Below, one piece after another: positions 15,665 through 25,031 of a DNA stretch of 37,446 nt. Numbering within the stretch: the stretch's first letter is position 1; each line of letters opens with the position of its first letter. This stretch comes from Treponema sp. (GTDB taxonomy: Bacteria; Spirochaetota; Spirochaetia; Treponematales; Breznakiellaceae). A program made the position numbers and the translations under genes. The notes below the pieces were generated by a model that worked only from the letters and a program-made list of their open reading frames with translations, made no database searches and was not told the origin of the DNA. The stretch covers positions 1 through 37,446 of the forward strand of contig WQWU01000024.1 in NCBI GenBank assembly GCA_009785215.1. The letters run 5' to 3'.

Positions 15665-16480
15665 ATGAAAATACTGTACGTAGCTGAATTAGTAGGCAAA
15701 ACAGGGGTTTATGCTTTAAAAAAAGCTCTGGTTCAGTTAAAAACTCTTTATCCATGGGATTTTCTTGTTGTCTGCGCAGACGGCGCTACGGGAGGAAACG
15801 GCCTGGGAAGAAGTCATGCAGCATATCTCCATAAAATGGGTGTTAATGTTATTACCCTTGGAGACTTTTGTTTTTATAAAAAAGACCTTACAGAAAATTT
15901 AAGTGCGCATCCATATATTCTGCGCCCGGAAAATTTAAATAAAGAAGCTCCTGGTTTAGGATTTAAAATCTTTAAAGCGGGAAATGAAAGAGTTGCCGTT
16001 GCTGTTTTACTTGGGCAAAATGGATTTACGCGCATTCATGCTTCCAGCCCCTTTCTAACTCTTCCTTCCATTATCGAAAAAATAAAAAAACAAACGCCGT
16101 ATATTATAATAGATTTCCATGCGCAGGCAAGCGCAGAGAAAAAAACTTTTTTTCATGCTGCAAACGGTCTTTGTTCTGCAGTAATCGGCTCGCACACAAG
16201 GATTCAGACTGCAGATGAATCAATCATGCCGGGCGGAACTGCGGTAATCAGCGATGCGGGCAGAACAGGAAGCCAGATGTCTGTCGGCGGCTGTGATATA
16301 AAATCCCGCATTAAAGAGTATCTTACAGGAATCCCCGATTGGACAAAAGAAGCGTGGGAAGTTATGGAATTACAAGGTGTATATCTGGATATAGGAAAAG
16401 ACGGCAAAGCGCTTTCCATAGAACGGATACGCCTTCCGGTTAATAACCTACAGGCTCACCTGCCAGACTCAGGACACTAG
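15665..16480 (+). CDS. YmdB/TIGR00282-like phosphodiesterase homologue with altered active site
   Basis: 271 residues along the full length of the YmdB metallophosphoesterase family, which in Bacillus and Deinococcus hydrolyses cyclic nucleotides using two metals. The fold motifs are present but the ligands differ: the family GD at the N-terminus is AE (Glu8), GEN is ADG (Asp39, Gly40), GNH is GDF (Asp67, Phe68) and GTHTH is GSHTR (His177, Arg179). HisH in FHAQ (His152) and RPEN are kept. The catalytic His68 equivalent is therefore missing. It may be a pseudoenzyme that still binds a ligand, or have a different chemistry. It follows the TPR gene. Its stop codon overlaps that of convergent siaC within CTAG. 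Confidence 0.8.
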   Translation: MKILYVAELVGKTGVYALKKALVQLKTLYPWDFLVVCADGATGGNGLGRSHAAYLHKMGVNVITLGDFCFYKKDLTENLSAHPYILRPENLNKEAPGLGFKIFKAGNERVAVAVLLGQNGFTRIHASSPFLTLPSIIEKIKKQTPYIIIDFHAQASAEKKTFFHAANGLCSAVIGSHTRIQTADESIMPGGTAVISDAGRTGSQMSVGGCDIKSRIKEYLTGIPDWTKEAWEVMELQGVYLDIGKDGKALSIERIRLPVNNLQAHLPDSGH

Positions 16481-16869
16481 TCATCCTTAGTTATAATATT
16501 AAATATTAAATGTTTCATGTCTTCCTTAAAGTCTTCTCCGCATTCAATGATAATTTCATTTTTTTTGTTAACAATCCAGTTTACGGTTATTTTTGATGCA
16601 TTTTTGGAATGATCCATATCCAGAAACATATTTAAAAGCACCTTAACTGTAGAACTGCTGAAATACTTTAAATCGCAGTCAAAAGCAAAAGAATTAAAAT
16701 CTGATAATAAATAAGCGCTAAGCCAATCGCTGATTTCTTTATAAAATGCAATTACATTTTCATGATAGCTTTCGCCTTCCAGTATCATATAACCTTTTTC
16801 TTCATCGATTAAAACATATGGTGTAAGATCTGTTTTTTCGCGTTCCAGTATAAATGCCTTAGTATTCAT
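16477..16869 (-). CDS. siaC: SiaC-family regulatory phosphoprotein (DUF1987)
   Basis: 130 residues matching the SiaC family: LTPYVLIDEEKGYMILEGES, then a helix HENVIAFYKEISDWLSAYL, and FAFDCDLKYFSSSTVKVLLNMFLDM, then VNWIVNKKNEIIIECGEDFKE. In Pseudomonas SiaC is phosphorylated on a Thr by SiaB, dephosphorylated by SiaA, and when unphosphorylated binds the diguanylate cyclase SiaD. The likely phosphosite here is in the SSST cluster (residues 71-74). The Shine-Dalgarno GGAGGA is strong. It is the last gene of the minus-strand unit. No siaD gene adjoins it; the nearest GGDEF proteins are about 11 kb away. Confidence 0.85.
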   Translation of the reverse strand: MNTKAFILEREKTDLTPYVLIDEEKGYMILEGESYHENVIAFYKEISDWLSAYLLSDFNSFAFDCDLKYFSSSTVKVLLNMFLDMDHSKNASKITVNWIVNKKNEIIIECGEDFKEDMKHLIFNIITKDD

Positions 16870-16879
16870 ATTTTCCTCC

Positions 16880-17443
16880 TCATTCTCCTATTGTTACATA
16901 CAAAGAAAAAAAAGATAGTCCTTCCTTATATTGTTTAAAAGAATATTCTATTTTTGCGCCGGATCGCCTTGCAATTTCTATAAAACCAAGGCCTGCTCCT
17001 TTGCTCTGCGGATTATTATCTTCCATTTTCATCTGCTTTTTATAAAAACTGCGCAGCTCCGTTTTATCCAGCGAATTTAAATAATCTATTCTGTTTTTGA
17101 TTAATTCGGCGCTTTCATTTCTTATTATATTTCCGGTTTGGACAAAAAAATTATTATCTTTTTTGCCAAGAACTATGGTTCCTTTCGGACATTCGGTATA
17201 TTCATCTTTTGAAATATTAAATTGAATTACTTCTTCCGAATACATCAGCATATTGTTCATTTGTTCAATAAAAACAGAAAATATTTTCTGCGATTTATCT
17301 AACGGTAAATTATCAAACTCCAGCCGTTTTTTTAAAACTCCGGCTATTTCTCCTATTCCTTCTGCCCACAGAGGGCCGCTATATATGAGGGATATATTTT
17401 TATCTTCCATCATTATATGCAGGTCAAATATGTCCGGATTCAT
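16880..17443 (-). CDS. siaB: SiaB-family protein kinase
   Basis: 187 residues with a histidine-kinase-like (GHKL) ATP fold. The N-box-like helix is SVFIEQMNNMLMYSEE (about residues 56-71) and the glycine-rich ATP lid is KGAGLGFIEIARRSG (about 150-164). SiaB-type kinases phosphorylate SiaC rather than acting as anti-sigma factors. The start overlaps the siaA stop as ATGA, so translation is coupled. It is 10 bases from siaC. The order siaA-siaB-siaC is the same as in Pseudomonas. Confidence 0.82.
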   Translation of the reverse strand: MNPDIFDLHIMMEDKNISLIYSGPLWAEGIGEIAGVLKKRLEFDNLPLDKSQKIFSVFIEQMNNMLMYSEEVIQFNISKDEYTECPKGTIVLGKKDNNFFVQTGNIIRNESAELIKNRIDYLNSLDKTELRSFYKKQMKMEDNNPQSKGAGLGFIEIARRSGAKIEYSFKQYKEGLSFFSLYVTIGE

Positions 17444-19359
17444 GATATTATCCTTGGTTTAAAACTAATAAGCTGAAGATCATCTCTTCTTGGGCTGTTC
17501 CCCCTGAATTTTTCAAATTCAAAAAATATTTTTTCAGAAATTATACTTTGTTTTTCTTTGTGATTTTCTAAAATGATTTTTTCCAGCCTGGCAAACCCAA
17601 AAGGAAACATCTCTGTTTCATTTTTTCCTGTTTTACCGTTTTCGCTGCATCCAATTTGTTCATATAATCCGTCAGAAGTTATATAATATTTATTATCCGG
17701 ATTGGATGGTATTTCGATAGTTTTTATATCATCCTTATTTTTTATTAAACCTTCTCCAACCCGGATTTTTTGCCCTTTAAAACGTTTTGTTTTTTCTCCG
17801 TCGCAAATAAAAACATTTGTATTACCCGATGAAATTTTAACAGAGCCGCTTTTGTTTATGAATAAAACAGCCAAATCGCAGCCGTCGTTAATTATTAATC
17901 CTCTTTCGCCTGCATTTGTATCAACATTTAATTCTTCTACAAGGCGTTTTTCCAGCTCCCAGATAATCTCTGCGGTATCTTTATAATTTTTTTGTGTAAC
18001 TACAGCTTCAAAAGCAGAAGAAACAAGCATTGTTAATAAAGCTCCGGGCGTGCCGTGCCCTGTGCAGTCACACACACAAAGAACAGTACCTTCGCTGAAG
18101 TTTTTCATCCAGTAAATATCGCCGCCTACTATATCTTTTGGTTTCCATATACAACTGTAATCTTCGAAAGCTTCGTTAAACAGACTAACAGGCGGCAGCA
18201 GATTTTTTTGTATTTTTGCCGCATATTCAATGCCGGAAACAAGATTCATATGTTCTTTTATATCATCTGCCATTGAATTAACAGCATCTTTTATATTATC
18301 AAATTCATCGTTATAATTTCCTTCTATTCTTACATTCAGATTGCTTTCAGCAATTTTTCCAAGTCCATAAACCAGATGTTTAATAGGCGAAAGAAGTTTT
18401 TCCAGCAGCAATAACATAACAATAAATATAAAAGTAATTGAAAAAATTAAAAGCCTTACGGTTTCTGCCAATATTTTATTAAGATCAAGATAATAATCGC
18501 TCCTTGGAACAAGCCCGATAATTGTATTATTGTTAACATTTTTAAATCCTGCATAATACAATTCGTTATCTTTATTAATCCAAACAAAACCGCTTCCGTT
18601 CCTTACCTCTTTGTACCAGCTTTCGCCTGAAACATCCCTGTCCAAATATGCATTATCCGGATGCGCTGTAATAATTCCCTGCGATATTATAAATCCGTAT
18701 CCATTGTCTCCTATCCTTGTTTCATTAATGGTTTTATCAATATTTATTTGGTTCTGTAATTCAGCGATTACATTCGCATTAAAACCCAGCTGAACAAAAC
18801 CGCCGCCGGGAATAGTTATACCTGTAAAATGTGTAATGCTGCCAAGCGATGAATCCGGCATTATTGTTGCGCGCGGCTCTTCGCTTAAAGACAAAGCGGT
18901 TCCATCTGCCAGAATCATATAAATTTCCGTTATCTCATTGTTTATATAATCATCACCGATAAACTCTGGAATATTGCTGTTAATAATAAAACCTTCCCTG
19001 TTTGCAATATTTATTTCGCTTATGTCCAATAATTCTGCGATATACTGCAGTTCTTCCGGTTTTATTCTTTGGCTGGTATTTTCCAGAATATATACAACAG
19101 TTTTTGCAATTGCTATATGCTTTTCGTTTAAGGTTTGCTTTGCAGAACCAAGAATAATATCTAAGTGATTAATCTGGGTTATTATATTGTTTGCAAACAT
19201 TTCAAGATTTGTATTTGTTTTTCTTCTTACAGCAGAACTTAACATTCTGTAATCTATATAAGTAATAAATAAAACAGATAGAATAAAAATAATTATTAAA
19301 GGTATAAGTACTTTTACTTTAAAACTAATTTTTTTATTCCTAAGAAAATGAAAACTCAT
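17440..19359 (-). CDS. siaA: SiaA-like membrane sensor PP2C/SpoIIE phosphatase
   Basis: 639 residues: membrane helix (about 18-38), extracytoplasmic dCache-like sensor (about 45-300, including IGDNGYGFIISQGIITAHPD and VNNNTIIGLVPRSDYY), second helix (about 305-328), HAMP (about 329-385), and a PPM/SpoIIE phosphatase domain (about 400-635). Metal-binding motifs of the phosphatase are intact: DIVGGDIYW, VCDCTGHGTPGALLT, NDGCDLAV, ITSDGLYEQ and RRDDLQLISF. It should remove phosphate from SiaC in response to an external signal. It begins two bases after deoC and has no Shine-Dalgarno of its own, so it depends on coupling to upstream translation. The ligand is unknown. Confidence 0.88.
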   Translation of the reverse strand: MSFHFLRNKKISFKVKVLIPLIIIFILSVLFITYIDYRMLSSAVRRKTNTNLEMFANNIITQINHLDIILGSAKQTLNEKHIAIAKTVVYILENTSQRIKPEELQYIAELLDISEINIANREGFIINSNIPEFIGDDYINNEITEIYMILADGTALSLSEEPRATIMPDSSLGSITHFTGITIPGGGFVQLGFNANVIAELQNQINIDKTINETRIGDNGYGFIISQGIITAHPDNAYLDRDVSGESWYKEVRNGSGFVWINKDNELYYAGFKNVNNNTIIGLVPRSDYYLDLNKILAETVRLLIFSITFIFIVMLLLLEKLLSPIKHLVYGLGKIAESNLNVRIEGNYNDEFDNIKDAVNSMADDIKEHMNLVSGIEYAAKIQKNLLPPVSLFNEAFEDYSCIWKPKDIVGGDIYWMKNFSEGTVLCVCDCTGHGTPGALLTMLVSSAFEAVVTQKNYKDTAEIIWELEKRLVEELNVDTNAGERGLIINDGCDLAVLFINKSGSVKISSGNTNVFICDGEKTKRFKGQKIRVGEGLIKNKDDIKTIEIPSNPDNKYYITSDGLYEQIGCSENGKTGKNETEMFPFGFARLEKIILENHKEKQSIISEKIFFEFEKFRGNSPRRDDLQLISFKPRIIS

Positions 19360-19361
19360 AT

Positions 19362-20045
19362 TTAATAATTTGCCGGTACTCCGCCGCTCTGCAAAGATGA
19401 ATTTTCTGTTAAAAGTTTAACCGCAGAACTTGTGCCGATTCTAGCTGCGCCGGCTTTTATAAAAGTTTCAAGGTCATCGCGTGTTTTTACGCCGCCTGCC
19501 GCTTTTATCTTAACACAACTTCCTATATGTTTTTTAAAGAGTTCAATATCTGCCAAGGCTGCGCCTGCTGTTCCAAAACCGGTAGAGGTTTTAATATAAT
19601 CTGCGCCTGCTTCTGTAACAACACAACACATGCGGATTTTTTCATCTTCTGTTAAATAACAGGTCTCTATAATTACTTTAAGAATTTTATCTTTGCAAGC
19701 TGCTTTTATTTTTTTTATTTCTTCCAGTACAGAATCAAATTTTCCGTTTTTAACATCTGTAACATTGATAACCATGTCTATTTCGTTCGCTCCGCTTTTA
19801 ATAGCGTTTTCCGCTTCCAGAATTTTTGCCTCTGTAACGGAATAACCAAGCGGAAAACCAATAACAGTGCAGATATTTAAACCGGGATATATATCAAAAA
19901 CCGGTTTTACATAAGAAGGAGGAATACAAACAGATGCTGTTTTAAAACGAACCGCTTCATCGCAGAGGGTTTTTATTTCCTCCATGGAAGCAGTCATTTT
20001 TAATAATGTATGGTCGATTTTACACAATATATCAGTATTTGTCAT
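19362..20045 (-). CDS. deoC: Deoxyribose-phosphate aldolase
   Basis: 227 residues, normal for bacterial DeoC, which splits 2-deoxyribose-5-phosphate into glyceraldehyde-3-phosphate and acetaldehyde. The Schiff-base lysine is Lys152 in ADYIKTSTGF; the proton-relay lysine is Lys181 in IKAAGGVKT; the catalytic Asp is Asp90 in NEIDMVINV. The end EFNSSLQSGG-like tail is polar. It lies 11 bases after the purine permease gene, which suggests a nucleoside or purine salvage step in the same operon. The ribosome site is weak (AAAGAT). Confidence 0.96.
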   Translation of the reverse strand: MTNTDILCKIDHTLLKMTASMEEIKTLCDEAVRFKTASVCIPPSYVKPVFDIYPGLNICTVIGFPLGYSVTEAKILEAENAIKSGANEIDMVINVTDVKNGKFDSVLEEIKKIKAACKDKILKVIIETCYLTEDEKIRMCCVVTEAGADYIKTSTGFGTAGAALADIELFKKHIGSCVKIKAAGGVKTRDDLETFIKAGAARIGTSSAVKLLTENSSLQSGGVPANY

Positions 20046-20056
20046 AATTTTATCTT

Positions 20057-21412
20057 TTAAATCTGGTTTATCGCCATAAGAATGAAATACAATACGAACA
20101 CTAAAGTTGCTCCCAATAAAATCGGATGAACATCTTTAATTTTCCTGTTACAAATTTTTACTATGCAGAAGAAAACAAAACCAGCTGCAATCCCGTAGGA
20201 AATATTATAGGATAATGCCATTACTGCAACAGTAAAAAATGCAGGAATAGCTTCGTCAAATTCTTTCCAGCGGATGTCTGCAAAAGATTCTGCCATCATA
20301 ATGCCTACAATAATTAAAGCCGGTGCGGTTGCCTGAGCAGGAGCCATGCCAAAAAGCCCTACCAGCGGCAGACACATAATAAAAAGAGCAGTAACAACTA
20401 CCGAGGTAAAACCAGTGCGGCCGCCTTCGCTAATACCTGCAGCGCTTTCAATATAAGTTGTCGTATTCGAAGTACCGAATAATGCGCCGATTGAAGTAGC
20501 TGTAGAATCTGCAAACAAAGCCTTATCCATTTTGGATTTTAAACCATTTGATTCATTCATTGCCCTTTCGTCATTTGCATCAAAGATGCCTGATTTCCGG
20601 CCTGTACCTATAAAAGTTCCAATCGTATCAAAAGTATCTGTCAGGCTAAAAGCAAAAATTGTAATTAAAACAATCATTCCCCTGCCGTCGTTAAAAAGGG
20701 ATTTAATGCCGATATCGCCGAAGAAAGCAAAAGCTACATCATTAATACCGGACAATGCCGACATATCAAAAAGTTTTTCCGGAACAGAAGTTACTCCCAT
20801 TGGAATGCCGATTAATGTAGCGGAAATAATTCCAATAATCATTGCACCCCTAACTTTAAGCAGCATAAGTATAACAATAATAAAAAGACCAATAAGCGAA
20901 AGAATCGGTCCTTTTTCATTAAAATGAGTAAGTTCAGGAACTACACCAAGTTTGATTAAACCTGCATTCATAAAACCGATATAAGCGATAAAAAGACCAA
21001 TGCCGCCGCCAATTGATAACTGCAGTGATTTTGGAATTGATTTAATTATCGCTTTCCTTAACCTTGTCACAGTAATGATAACATTAACGATACCGCAGAT
21101 GAAAACCATTGCTAAAGCTTCACGCCAATGAAATCCAAGAGCTCCGCAGACAGTAAAAGTAAAAAATGCGTTTAATCCCATTCCGGGAGCAACAGCATAC
21201 GGCACATTCGCAATAAAACCCATTACTAAAGTTCCAACTGCAGTCGCAAGGATAGTAGCTACAAAAACTCCGCCCTTGTCCATTCCTGCAGCGGAAAGAA
21301 TATCAGGATTAACAAACATAATGTAAGCCATTGTAAAAAATGTTGTTATACCTGCCAAAACTTCTGTACGAATGTTTGAGCCGCTTTTGTTTATTGCAAA
21401 AAACTTGTCCAT
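20057..21412 (-). CDS. NCS2-family purine permease (AzgA/PbuG type)
   Basis: 451 residues with about 12-14 membrane segments. Typical AzgA-type motifs are EVLAGITTFFTMAYIMFVNP at the N-terminus, VPYAVAPGMGLNAFFTFTV, SLTDTFDTIGTFIGTGRKSG and the transport-motif helix FGTSNTTTYIESAAGISEGGRTG. This subfamily takes up adenine, guanine or hypoxanthine with protons. A clear AGGA precedes the ATG. It starts seven bases after hndD and is followed at 11 bases by deoC. The exact purine cannot be told from sequence. Confidence 0.93.
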   Translation of the reverse strand: MDKFFAINKSGSNIRTEVLAGITTFFTMAYIMFVNPDILSAAGMDKGGVFVATILATAVGTLVMGFIANVPYAVAPGMGLNAFFTFTVCGALGFHWREALAMVFICGIVNVIITVTRLRKAIIKSIPKSLQLSIGGGIGLFIAYIGFMNAGLIKLGVVPELTHFNEKGPILSLIGLFIIVILMLLKVRGAMIIGIISATLIGIPMGVTSVPEKLFDMSALSGINDVAFAFFGDIGIKSLFNDGRGMIVLITIFAFSLTDTFDTIGTFIGTGRKSGIFDANDERAMNESNGLKSKMDKALFADSTATSIGALFGTSNTTTYIESAAGISEGGRTGFTSVVVTALFIMCLPLVGLFGMAPAQATAPALIIVGIMMAESFADIRWKEFDEAIPAFFTVAVMALSYNISYGIAAGFVFFCIVKICNRKIKDVHPILLGATLVFVLYFILMAINQI

Positions 21413-21419
21413 ACGTTTC

Positions 21420-23195
21420 CTATTTTAAGTATAATTCTCGTTCTACATATTTTGTATGGAGCAGTTCATGCGCTTTATGTCCGCCCGGTTCACCAAGGAA
21501 TTCCTTGTAAACTTGAGTGATGCACGGATTCTGATGCGAACAGCGATACTGAGATTTTTCATCATCTGCGTATATGCCGATAGTGCGCTGTTTGCGTACT
21601 TCATCTGTACAGCCGTACGGCTGACCGCCGCCTGCAACACATCCGCCGCGGCATGCCATAACTTCTATAAAGTGATACGGCGGTTCTTTGCCTGCGTCTC
21701 TTGCTGCGCGGATTTTATCAAGAACTGCGGCAATGTTACCCATCTGATGCGCCACTGCAATTTTTATTTTTGTACCATTTCCAAAATCAACTTCGCCTTC
21801 TTTTACGCCATCAAGCCCGCGGGCAGGTTTAAAGTTTACATCAGGCAGTTCTTTCTTTGTTACAAGATAGTAAGCGCTGCGGACTGCAGCTTCCATTACA
21901 CCGCCTGTAACGCCGAAAATAGTTCCTGCGCCCGAGTATGGTCCTAATGGACTGTCAGCTTCTTCGTCAGCCAGATCAAGAATTTCGATGCCTGCCTGTT
22001 TTATCATACGGGCAAGCTCTCTTGTTGTTATAACGATATCTACATCATAACCTGTGTCTTTACCAAGCATTTTGCCGGCGCTTTTCATATCATCGTTGCG
22101 GTGTGTTTCCCATTTTTTTGCAGTACACGGCATTACAGAAACAGAATATACCTTTGTTGGATCAACTCCTGCTTTATTTGCCCAATAAGCTTTAATCATG
22201 GCGCCCATCATCTGCTGCGGTGATTTTGCAGTAGAAAAATTCGGAATCATATCTGTATAATATTTTTCCATGTAGTCTACCCATGCAGGACAGCATGAAG
22301 TAATCAGCGGAATTGAACTTCCCTTCTCGCCTAAACGTTTAACAAGTTCTGATCCTTCTTCCATTATTGTAAGATCTGCAGAAAAGTTTGTATCAAAAAC
22401 TGTTTTAAAACCTAATTTACGCAAAGCTGCATAAATCTTTTTGGTAAAAACAGTTCCCGGAGGAAGCCCGAAATCTTCGGCTAATGCTACACGTACAGCA
22501 GGAGCTATCTGCACTACAGGAATAATTGATTCATCCTGCAGGGCTTTCCAGACTTTTTGAGTATCATCGCGTTCATAAATGGCGCCGACAGGACAATGTG
22601 CCGCGCACTGGCCGCACTTGATACACGGACTTTCACCTAACGGCGTGTCCGCTGCGCTTGCTATCTTTCCGCTGAAACCCCTTCCGATAAATTCCAGAGC
22701 CCAGACATTCTGAACATCCTGACAAACCTTTACGCATCTGCCGCAGCGAACGCATTTTTCGGGGCAAAGTACAATTGCCGGATTTGAATCGTCTATAGGT
22801 ATTGAATTTTTAACCTTTGCAAAAGGAACGTCTCTTAAACCAAATTCTGCGGCAATATCCTGAAGTTCGCATGAATGATTACGCGGACACTGCAGACAGT
22901 CATCCGGGTGATTGGAAAGAATCATTTCAAGAACAGTGCGGCGAACCAGAATAATTTCCGGATCATGCGTAATAATGTTCATATTGGGTTCGCACAATGT
23001 ACAGCAAGCGCGTACCATTTTAGGCGATCCTGCCATTCTTACAATACAGATACCGCAGGAAGCCCACGGCGGAAGATCCGGCGTATAACATAAAGTTGGA
23101 ATTTTTATATTCACCATTTTTGCGGCGTTCAGGATTGTTGTTCCCTGCTCAACTTCCAACGCTTTACCGTTTATTGTTATGTTGATCATATTCAT
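21420..23195 (-). CDS. hndD: [FeFe] hydrogenase catalytic subunit (HndD type)
   Basis: 591 residues. N-terminal [2Fe-2S] domain (Cys36, Cys47, Cys50, Cys64/65/68 region), a His-Cys [4Fe-4S] site (HPDDCLQCPRNHSC, about 96-109), two ferredoxin clusters (CVRCGRCVKVC and CIKCGQCAAHC, about 148-201), then the H-cluster domain. All three H-cluster signatures are intact: TSCCPAW (299-305), MPCTAKK (355-361) and MACRGGC (513-519) followed by VAGGGQP. With HndA, B and C it forms an NAD(P)-linked, possibly electron-bifurcating, cytoplasmic hydrogenase. GGGGG precedes the start. Maturation genes hydEFG are not in the window. Confidence 0.96.
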   Translation of the reverse strand: MNMINITINGKALEVEQGTTILNAAKMVNIKIPTLCYTPDLPPWASCGICIVRMAGSPKMVRACCTLCEPNMNIITHDPEIILVRRTVLEMILSNHPDDCLQCPRNHSCELQDIAAEFGLRDVPFAKVKNSIPIDDSNPAIVLCPEKCVRCGRCVKVCQDVQNVWALEFIGRGFSGKIASAADTPLGESPCIKCGQCAAHCPVGAIYERDDTQKVWKALQDESIIPVVQIAPAVRVALAEDFGLPPGTVFTKKIYAALRKLGFKTVFDTNFSADLTIMEEGSELVKRLGEKGSSIPLITSCCPAWVDYMEKYYTDMIPNFSTAKSPQQMMGAMIKAYWANKAGVDPTKVYSVSVMPCTAKKWETHRNDDMKSAGKMLGKDTGYDVDIVITTRELARMIKQAGIEILDLADEEADSPLGPYSGAGTIFGVTGGVMEAAVRSAYYLVTKKELPDVNFKPARGLDGVKEGEVDFGNGTKIKIAVAHQMGNIAAVLDKIRAARDAGKEPPYHFIEVMACRGGCVAGGGQPYGCTDEVRKQRTIGIYADDEKSQYRCSHQNPCITQVYKEFLGEPGGHKAHELLHTKYVERELYLK

Positions 23196-23207
23196 ACTTT
23201 ACCCCCA

Positions 23208-25019
23208 TTAACCTTTAAGCACCGCATTAAATTTACATACAGCCATACATTCGCCGCACTTGATACAATCCGCCTGATTAATAAAGTACGGCGGTTTTTT
23301 CTTGTCGGGATATTTTGCTGCATCTTCGGCAACAATACAATTTACCGGGCATTTCTTTGCGCAAAGACTGCAGCCGATACACTTTGGCGCGTCTATTGTA
23401 AAACTTAATAAGTTTTTGCACTTGCCTGCGCGGCATTTTTTATTGTGAATGTGTTCCATGTATTCGTCACGGAAACATTTTAATGTTGATATTACAGGAT
23501 TTGCAGCAGTACAGCCGAGCATACAAAGCGAAGCTCTTGTCATTGCGTGTCCTATTGATTCAAGTTTTTCAATGTCAGCTTCATCGCCTTTTCCTTCTGC
23601 GATTTTTTCCAGAATCTTTAATATCTGAGTTGTACCGATACGGCACGGAGAACATTTTCCGCAGGATTCTTCTACGCAGAATTCCATATAGAATCTTGAT
23701 ACGTCTACAACGCAGTCATCTTCGTCCATTACAATCATACCGCCGGAGCCCATCATGGATCCGTTAGCTGTCAATGATTCAAAATCTATTGGAACATCAA
23801 GATACTGTTCTGTTAAAATACCGCCGGAAGGGCCTCCCGTCTGCACTCCCTTAAACTTTTTACCGTCTTTAATGCCGCCGCCGATGTCAAATACAATGTC
23901 ACGTAATGTAGCGCCCATTGGAACTTCGATAAGGCCGGAGTTTTTAACTTTACCTGTAAGAGCAAAAACTTTTGTTCCCTTGGATTTTTCTGTACCGATT
24001 TTTGCAAGCCAGGCGCCGCCTTTAGCGGTAATAACAGGAATGTTGGCTAACGTTTCTACGTTATTAATAACTGTTGGTTTTTCCCACAAACCTTTATTTG
24101 CAGGGAACGGAGGTTTAGGAACAGGCATACCCCTGTTGCCTTCTACCGATTTAATAAGAGCGGTTTCTTCGCCGCAGACAAATGCGCCGGCTCCAAGTCT
24201 TATTTCGATATCAAAATCAAAACCTGAACTTAAAATATTTTTTCCCAAAAGACCGTATTCTCTTGCCTGAACAAGAGCTAATTTTAATCTTTCTATCGCA
24301 AGCGGATATTCAGCGCGGATATAAACAAATCCCATGTTTGAACCAATTGCTTTACCGCAAGTGATCATTCCTTCTATTACAGAATGAGGGTCGCCTTCTA
24401 TTGTGGATCGATCCATGTAAGCGCCAGGGTCGCCTTCGTCTGCATTACAGATAACGTATTTTACATCGCCTTGCGCTTTTCTTGCTAAATCCCATTTGAG
24501 CCATGTAGGAAACCCTGCGCCGCCCCTTCCTCTCATGCCGGAAATTTTCATTTCTTCTATAAGCTGTTCAGGTGTCCATTCAAAAAGAACTTTTTCAAGT
24601 CCTGAATAACCTTCGCGGGCAATATATTCATCGATACTTTCCGGATCGATAACACCGCAGTTACGCAAAACAACACGGTATTGCTTTTGATAAAACGGAA
24701 TTTCTTCCGCTACGAAAGTTTTTTTATCTTCTCCTTCATTATAAAGAAGACGTTTTACTTCGCGTCCTTTGACTATTTGTTCATGAATAATGTCTTTTGC
24801 ATCATTCGGTGTAACATCAACATAAAAAGAATCTTCGGGCAGAACTTTAACAATCGGTCCGCGTTCACAAAAGCCGAAGCAGCCTGTTTTTACAACCTGC
24901 ACTTGATCCTTAACGCCGTTTTTCTCGGCTTCTTCTTTTAACTGCGAAAAAAGTTCTATACCCTTGTTGGACTCGCAGGCTGTTCCGCTGCAAACCAGAA
25001 TATAATGGTTATACGCCAT
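23208..25019 (-). CDS. hndC: NuoF-like flavoprotein subunit of the hydrogenase (HndC)
   Basis: 603 residues. Order: N-terminal thioredoxin-like [2Fe-2S] domain (about 1-95, CSGTACESN and GCFGFCERGP), FMN/NADH-binding NuoF core (about 130-480, with GRGGAGFPTWLKWDLAR and the NADEGDPGAYMDR segment), a NuoF [4Fe-4S] site (EESCGKCSPCRIGT), and a C-terminal 2x[4Fe-4S] ferredoxin (CIGCSLCAKKCPVNC and CIKCGECMAVC). It carries electrons between NAD(P)H, ferredoxin and HndD. Good AGGGGAG ribosome site. It lies 12 bases after hndB and 12 before hndD. Confidence 0.95.
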   Translation of the reverse strand: MAYNHYILVCSGTACESNKGIELFSQLKEEAEKNGVKDQVQVVKTGCFGFCERGPIVKVLPEDSFYVDVTPNDAKDIIHEQIVKGREVKRLLYNEGEDKKTFVAEEIPFYQKQYRVVLRNCGVIDPESIDEYIAREGYSGLEKVLFEWTPEQLIEEMKISGMRGRGGAGFPTWLKWDLARKAQGDVKYVICNADEGDPGAYMDRSTIEGDPHSVIEGMITCGKAIGSNMGFVYIRAEYPLAIERLKLALVQAREYGLLGKNILSSGFDFDIEIRLGAGAFVCGEETALIKSVEGNRGMPVPKPPFPANKGLWEKPTVINNVETLANIPVITAKGGAWLAKIGTEKSKGTKVFALTGKVKNSGLIEVPMGATLRDIVFDIGGGIKDGKKFKGVQTGGPSGGILTEQYLDVPIDFESLTANGSMMGSGGMIVMDEDDCVVDVSRFYMEFCVEESCGKCSPCRIGTTQILKILEKIAEGKGDEADIEKLESIGHAMTRASLCMLGCTAANPVISTLKCFRDEYMEHIHNKKCRAGKCKNLLSFTIDAPKCIGCSLCAKKCPVNCIVAEDAAKYPDKKKPPYFINQADCIKCGECMAVCKFNAVLKG

Positions 25020-25031
25020 TTTTGCTCCCCT

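Noticed and set aside
16468-16480. CAGGACACTAG at the end of the YmdB-like gene resembles the MITE terminal repeat CAGGACACTA
   Set aside because: Only ten bases match, no partner repeat or TA-flanked counterpart is nearby, and the sequence is coding. Chance is likely, although the extended YmdB C-terminus could be checked against relatives.
23755-24270. 171-codon open frame on the plus strand opposite hndC
   Set aside because: Antisense shadow of hndC; composition (Pro/Leu/Ser-rich) is what codon bias of the real gene produces on the other strand.
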